Assembly: GCF_022427145.1 (NCBI RefSeq)
Contig: NZ_JAKSXN010000047.1
Location: 1 to 44,101, forward strand
Source of the DNA: Paenibacillus timonensis
Lineage (GTDB): Bacteria > Bacillota > Bacilli > Paenibacillales > Paenibacillaceae
Reading direction: 5' to 3'
Length of the DNA: 44,101 nucleotides
A program made the position numbers and the translations under genes. Below, piece by piece: positions 40,652 to 44,101 of the stretch. The notes under the pieces were generated by a model, which worked only from the letters and a program-made list of their open reading frames with translations, did no database searches and was not told where the DNA came from. How positions within the stretch are numbered: the stretch's first letter is position 1; the number at the start of each line of letters is the position of its first letter.

Positions 40652-42382
40652 TTGAAAAGCAGAAGAGACACGTATCGAAGAAAAAGAACCGGAAGAAGGA
40701 AAACCAAGTGGTTTTTCGGACTGATCCTTATCATAGCAGGACTTTATTGGGCTCAATCGGTATGGCTGCCCAACCGCGAACATGTCGAACCCGAATGGCT
40801 GGGCCAAGTGGATAAGCCCTTATTTGCCGATGGGCAATTGCTGGACGGGACCGGGATCGGATCGGGAGACAGCTTGAAGCTGCCGCTTCCAGTCATCCAA
40901 CAGATCATTGAGCCAACGATTCGTTACGAGGAAGACACCAAGTCGGTTATTTTGACGACGCCGCGGAAATTGGTCTTGCTCAAGGCGGACGAGAAGATCG
41001 CCAAAATCAACAATAAGCCAACAGAGCTGCGTTTTGCTCCCGAGGAGAAAGACGGCGTTCTCTATCTTCCGGCACATCTGCTCCAGGAATTGTACGGAGC
41101 CGAGGTTCGCGAGGATGCTTCTTCCGGCGCCGTGCTGCTGTACCGGGCGGGAGAGAGCATCATGCCTGCTGCGGTGAAGGCGGGCTCCGGCAAGAACGAC
41201 ACCGTTGCGCTTCGAACCGGTCCCAGCATTCATCAGCCCATCTTGGCCGATATGAAGGCCGATACCGAGCTGCGGATTTTGCAGGCGCCGGATGATGAAT
41301 GGTATTATGTCCAACTGGACAACGGGTATACCGGTTACGTCCGCCAGAAGAGCGTGGTGACGGGCGAGAAGCGTTTCGTCCCTGAGCTGAAGCTGGAATT
41401 GTCCGCGGCTAAACAGAAATGGCAGTCCAAAACGGTCAACATGACCTGGGAAGCCGTGTATCAGGTCGCCCCGAAACCGTCATCCATCGGTAAGCTGCCG
41501 GGCGTGAACGTGGTTAGTCCTACCTGGTTTTCGCTGGTGGACGGCAATGGAAACGTGCAGAGCAAAGCGGACAGCGCTTATGTTAAATGGGCTCATGGCC
41601 AGGGAATGCAGGTCTGGGGATTATTCAGCAACAGCTTTGAGCCGGATTTGACATCCAAAGCGTTGTCCAGTTTCGAGAATCGCCTGACGACTATCCTGCA
41701 AATGCTTCATTACGCGAAAATCTACGATTTGGACGGCATCAATATCGATTATGAAAATGTCTATACCCAAGACGGGGACAATCTGACCCAGTTCATGCGA
41801 GAGCTTCGCCCGTTGGCAGAGGAGCAGGGATTGATCGTCTCGATCGACGTGACTCCGAAATCGAACAGCGAGATGTGGTCGGCGTTTTTGGATCGACGCG
41901 CCTTAGGCCAAGTGGTGGATTACCTCGTTTTGATGGCTTACGATGAGCACTGGGCTGCCAGCCCGGTGTCCGGCTCCGTCGCTTCGCTGCCTTGGGTACG
42001 GTCGTCGGTGACCCGAATTCTGGAGGAGGACGGTGTGCCGTCAAGCAAGCTGATCCTAGGCATTCCGCTCTACACCCGCATCTGGACGGAAACCGTAAAG
42101 GACGGCAAAACGGAGGTCGATTCCAAAGCGATTGGGATGGACAAAGCCCAGCAAATCCTTGCCGAGAAAAAATTGAAGCCGCGCTTCTCCGAAGAGACGG
42201 GACAAAATTACGTGGAATACGAAGATAAGGAAGGGCTGCACCGGATTTGGCTGGAGGATGCGGAATCGTTAAAACGTCGCGTGGAATTGGCCAAGTCGTT
42301 GAAGCTCGGCGGGATCGCCACCTGGAACCGCAGCTTTGCGTCCGACGACGCCTGGGAGACGCTGCGGCAAGTTGAAAAATAG
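40652..42382 (+). CDS. GH18 glycoside hydrolase with stalk and SH3 domains (spore/wall lytic type)
   Basis: A 576-aa protein anchored by an N-terminal signal/anchor helix (about 20-38). Next comes a copper amine oxidase-like stalk domain (about 50-165, TTPRKLVLLKADEKIAKINNKPTELRF), an SH3b domain (about 170-240), then a GH18 TIM barrel (about 255-575) with DGINIDYE, Glu368 being the catalytic acid. Related enzymes (YaaH, YdhD, CotE-like) cleave GlcNAc or muramic-delta-lactam bonds in spore cortex or wall. A TTG start at 40652 is chosen because GGAGGG lies 6 nt upstream; the frame's first TTG at 40646 abuts that site. It interrupts the usual perR-ygzB order. Confidence 0.88.
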   Translation: MKSRRDTYRRKRTGRRKTKWFFGLILIIAGLYWAQSVWLPNREHVEPEWLGQVDKPLFADGQLLDGTGIGSGDSLKLPLPVIQQIIEPTIRYEEDTKSVILTTPRKLVLLKADEKIAKINNKPTELRFAPEEKDGVLYLPAHLLQELYGAEVREDASSGAVLLYRAGESIMPAAVKAGSGKNDTVALRTGPSIHQPILADMKADTELRILQAPDDEWYYVQLDNGYTGYVRQKSVVTGEKRFVPELKLELSAAKQKWQSKTVNMTWEAVYQVAPKPSSIGKLPGVNVVSPTWFSLVDGNGNVQSKADSAYVKWAHGQGMQVWGLFSNSFEPDLTSKALSSFENRLTTILQMLHYAKIYDLDGINIDYENVYTQDGDNLTQFMRELRPLAEEQGLIVSIDVTPKSNSEMWSAFLDRRALGQVVDYLVLMAYDEHWAASPVSGSVASLPWVRSSVTRILEEDGVPSSKLILGIPLYTRIWTETVKDGKTEVDSKAIGMDKAQQILAEKKLKPRFSEETGQNYVEYEDKEGLHRIWLEDAESLKRRVELAKSLKLGGIATWNRSFASDDAWETLRQVEK

Positions 42383-42398
42383 AGGCTTGCTCCTAAAG

Positions 42399-42438
42399 AA
42401 AGCGGACCGCTGCTGATACGCAGGGTCCGCTTTTTTTC
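42399..42438. terminator. Bidirectional terminator between GH18 gene and ygzB
   Basis: AGCGGACC (42401-42408) pairs with GGTCCGCT (42424-42431), followed by seven Ts on the plus strand and preceded by A-rich sequence for the minus strand. Confidence 0.85.
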
Positions 42439-42468
42439 GTTGTAATCCGGTCATGGCTGGTTAGATGA

Positions 42469-42849
42469 TTAGCTTTGGCTTGAAACACCTGAAGTTTGCT
42501 GCTGTTCCAATTGGTCCGCGGTGATCGTCGCCTGCGCCGGGTCCAGGGTCAAGATGGTTTTGCAGAACATGCAACGATCCGTCTTGCCTAGCATTTTGGT
42601 CAGTTTGTGGCATTCCGGACATTCCAACTGCACCGCAGAGGTGGACAGCATGCCCGCCCAAAAATAGATGGCCAAGCTCGCCAGCATCGCGATCAAGCCG
42701 ATGGCAAGTCCGATGGCGGCTACCACTTTTCCCGATTGCCCCCAGAACACGATCCCGGCGGTTCCCAGGACCATCAAGCCCATTCCAAGCATGGTCAGCA
42801 GCAAGCCCCATAAACGAAATTCATTAATTTTGCTCGATTTAAAGAACAT
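42469..42849 (-). CDS. ygzB: YgzB family membrane protein (UPF0295)
   Basis: A 126-aa protein with two membrane helices (about 12-34 and 40-62) followed by a zinc ribbon (CPECHKLTKMLGKTDRCMFC). This is the pattern of B. subtilis YgzB, which is also located beside perR and ygxA. Function unknown. GAGGTGG precedes the ATG at 42849. It is read opposite to its neighbours. Confidence 0.85.
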   Translation of the reverse strand: MFFKSSKINEFRLWGLLLTMLGMGLMVLGTAGIVFWGQSGKVVAAIGLAIGLIAMLASLAIYFWAGMLSTSAVQLECPECHKLTKMLGKTDRCMFCKTILTLDPAQATITADQLEQQQTSGVSSQS

Positions 42850-42996
42850 TGGGCCACCTCGATTCTTTAGCTATTCATAGGGGAGAATCCCCTCGACTTT
42901 TTCCAAGTGCTCCAAAAAACAAGAAGGAAACTCAGACTAGGCGTAGAACTATATTATAACGAATCGGCAGGAATACGCCAAGCTGGGAGGGTATCC

Positions 42997-43875
42997 GTGG
43001 AAACAACCATTTTTTCGATCTTGGACGAGGAGAAAGCCGGGCATGGGGCCATTGGAGCGGTCGGATATCGCCTGGATCAATCCGGCTCCCACGACTCGCT
43101 GCTGCATGATTTCGAATTTCTCATTATGGTTGTGCACCATGGCTTGGAGGAGACGGAACAGCGCATCGAACACGGCATGAGCGGCGAAGCGGCTTATCAA
43201 CTGCTGCATGTCGGCAGCCGCGACATTGAACGAGGGATATTGATCGGGGATCAGCGGGATTCCGTTAAATATTTTTTGCACGGGGAGATCATTTGGGACA
43301 TTGAAGGAAAGTTATCGGCATTTCGTTCTTATATCAATGAGTTCGGCGAACCGATGAAGGAACGGCGAAAGCTGAAGGAGTTCGCCAAATTCCTTAAAGT
43401 TTATGGAGAAGCTAAACGCTATACCGCGGAGCAGGATTTGCTGGATGCTTATTTTTGCGTACTGCAGGCACTTAAGCATTATGCACGTCTCGAATTGATC
43501 GAGCAAGGGATCCTGCCGGAAAGCAGCGTATGGGAGCAGGTACGCCCTTTGAATTCGGTTGTTTATAAGTTGTTTGATGAACTGACGGAAAATTCCGAAA
43601 CGTTGGAGCAGCGGATTCAGCTTGTTCTATTGGCATGCGAGTTTACTTTGGCCAGTAAGATGGCGGATTGCTGCAGTTTACTGCTAAGGATATTGGGCAG
43701 CCGGAAGGAAGCGTGGAGTATTCAGGAATTGGCGCAGGTCCCCGATCTGGAGCATGTCAAGGATGAGCTTCCGTTATTGCTTCGTAAAATGGTGACCCGT
43801 TCCTTGGCGCAAGAGATCACTAAAGCCCATAAGGAGGGCGCAGGCGATAGCCGGGAGCTGAGGTATAGAGTGTAA
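42997..43875 (+). CDS. ygxA: YgxA-like nucleotidyltransferase-fold protein
   Basis: A 292-aa protein related to B. subtilis YgxA. The N-terminal domain (about 1-110) contains GYRLDQSGSHDSLLHDFEFLIMVV, a nucleotidyltransferase-like core; the rest is helical and substrate-binding-like. The canonical GS..D..D triad is not clearly intact, so activity is uncertain. A GTG start at 42997 is chosen for the GGGAGGG 5 nt upstream; the frame begins at 42907. As in B. subtilis it lies directly upstream of an rRNA operon. Confidence 0.8.
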   Translation: METTIFSILDEEKAGHGAIGAVGYRLDQSGSHDSLLHDFEFLIMVVHHGLEETEQRIEHGMSGEAAYQLLHVGSRDIERGILIGDQRDSVKYFLHGEIIWDIEGKLSAFRSYINEFGEPMKERRKLKEFAKFLKVYGEAKRYTAEQDLLDAYFCVLQALKHYARLELIEQGILPESSVWEQVRPLNSVVYKLFDELTENSETLEQRIQLVLLACEFTLASKMADCCSLLLRILGSRKEAWSIQELAQVPDLEHVKDELPLLLRKMVTRSLAQEITKAHKEGAGDSRELRYRV

Positions 43876-43920
43876 ATGCGGCGGAATCCCGGTTTCCATA
43901 TTATACCTGGGACAAACGGG

Positions 43921-44089
43921 TTGACGCCCCTATTGGATCTGTGTTAAATTATATCTCGCCCCTAAAAAGGCAGTGAAGTTCTGAAGCGTAAATCGGCGAA
44001 AGCCGAAAGGCTTTGAAAAAAACTTCTTGACTTAAAAGAGGCAATTGTGATATATTATAAAGGTCGCTGCTGAAACAAAATTCAGCGAC
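43921..44089 (+). promoter_or_regulatory. Tandem rRNA-operon promoters and leader hairpin
   Basis: P1: TTGACG (43921-43926), 17 nt, TTAAAT (43944-43949). P2: TTGACT (44027-44032), 18 nt, TATATT (44051-44056) in an AT-rich context. Just after P2 a hairpin (GTCG..CTGAA / TTCAG-CGAC, 44063-44089) marks the start of the leader. Tandem strong promoters after ygxA are typical of a Bacillus-type rrn operon; the 16S gene itself would lie beyond 44101. Confidence 0.75.
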
Positions 44090-44101
44090 GAAATGAAAAG
44101 T

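Overview
The window is a chromosomal segment of a spore-forming member of the Bacillota, most likely Paenibacillus or a close relative. The basis is strong AAGGAGG-type ribosome binding sites with frequent GTG/TTG starts, sigma-A promoters of the TTGACA/TATAAT type, roughly mid-50s percent G+C, a YyaC-type sporulation protein, an indirect tRNA amidation operon (gatCAB), a Geobacillus-like cytochrome bd with a CydS subunit, and a Bacillus-like perR - ygzB - ygxA - rrn gene order at the right end. The genus is inference; no rRNA or phylogenetic marker was searched.

Left part (1-12.2 kb): a P1B-4 metal-export ATPase behind two Fur/PerR-like boxes; thioredoxin reductase; a secreted transglutaminase-like protein; an amino-acid permease controlled by a lysine riboswitch, hence a lysine importer; a CvfC/YpgR-type NifU-HEAT protein; a cytochrome bd operon that carries a small single-span protein on each side (36 aa upstream, 35-aa CydS downstream); and an NAPE-PLD-like metallo-hydrolase. 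Accessory patch (12.2-13.6 kb): an IS1595-like transposase ORF with eroded catalytic motifs, lying between a 13-bp and a 10-bp tandem repeat array.

Middle (13.6-25.4 kb): an ABC-F ATPase, a cation-diffusion facilitator, a three-SH3/NlpC-P60 wall hydrolase, a DUF948 protein, then a complete partner-switching sigma module: response regulator-PP2C phosphatase, soluble histidine kinase, RsbV, RsbW and a SigB/SigF-class sigma factor. Stretches resembling sigma-B promoters (GTTT-N13-15-GGGT) lie upstream of the CDF gene, the DUF948 gene and the sigma operon, suggesting an autoregulated general-stress regulon. An AsnA/ReAV-type asparaginase, a DUF1128 protein and YyaC follow.

25.4-25.9 kb holds the most unusual element: two and a bit tandem copies of a ~185-bp non-coding unit that are identical except at one small hairpin, where both arms changed together, so the fold but not the sequence is kept. 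After it come an alpha/beta hydrolase, a methyltransferase, a Wzy/WaaL-like ligase with an internal ~89% G+C block, DedA, a YqgX-like hydrolase, an IDEAL-like protein, gatCAB, a GNAT enzyme and a DUF4097 membrane protein.

Right end (40-44.1 kb): perR, a GH18 glycosidase inserted between perR and ygzB, ygzB, ygxA, and then tandem promoters and leader hairpin of an rRNA operon whose 16S gene would begin just outside the window. No tRNA, CRISPR array or prophage was recognised.
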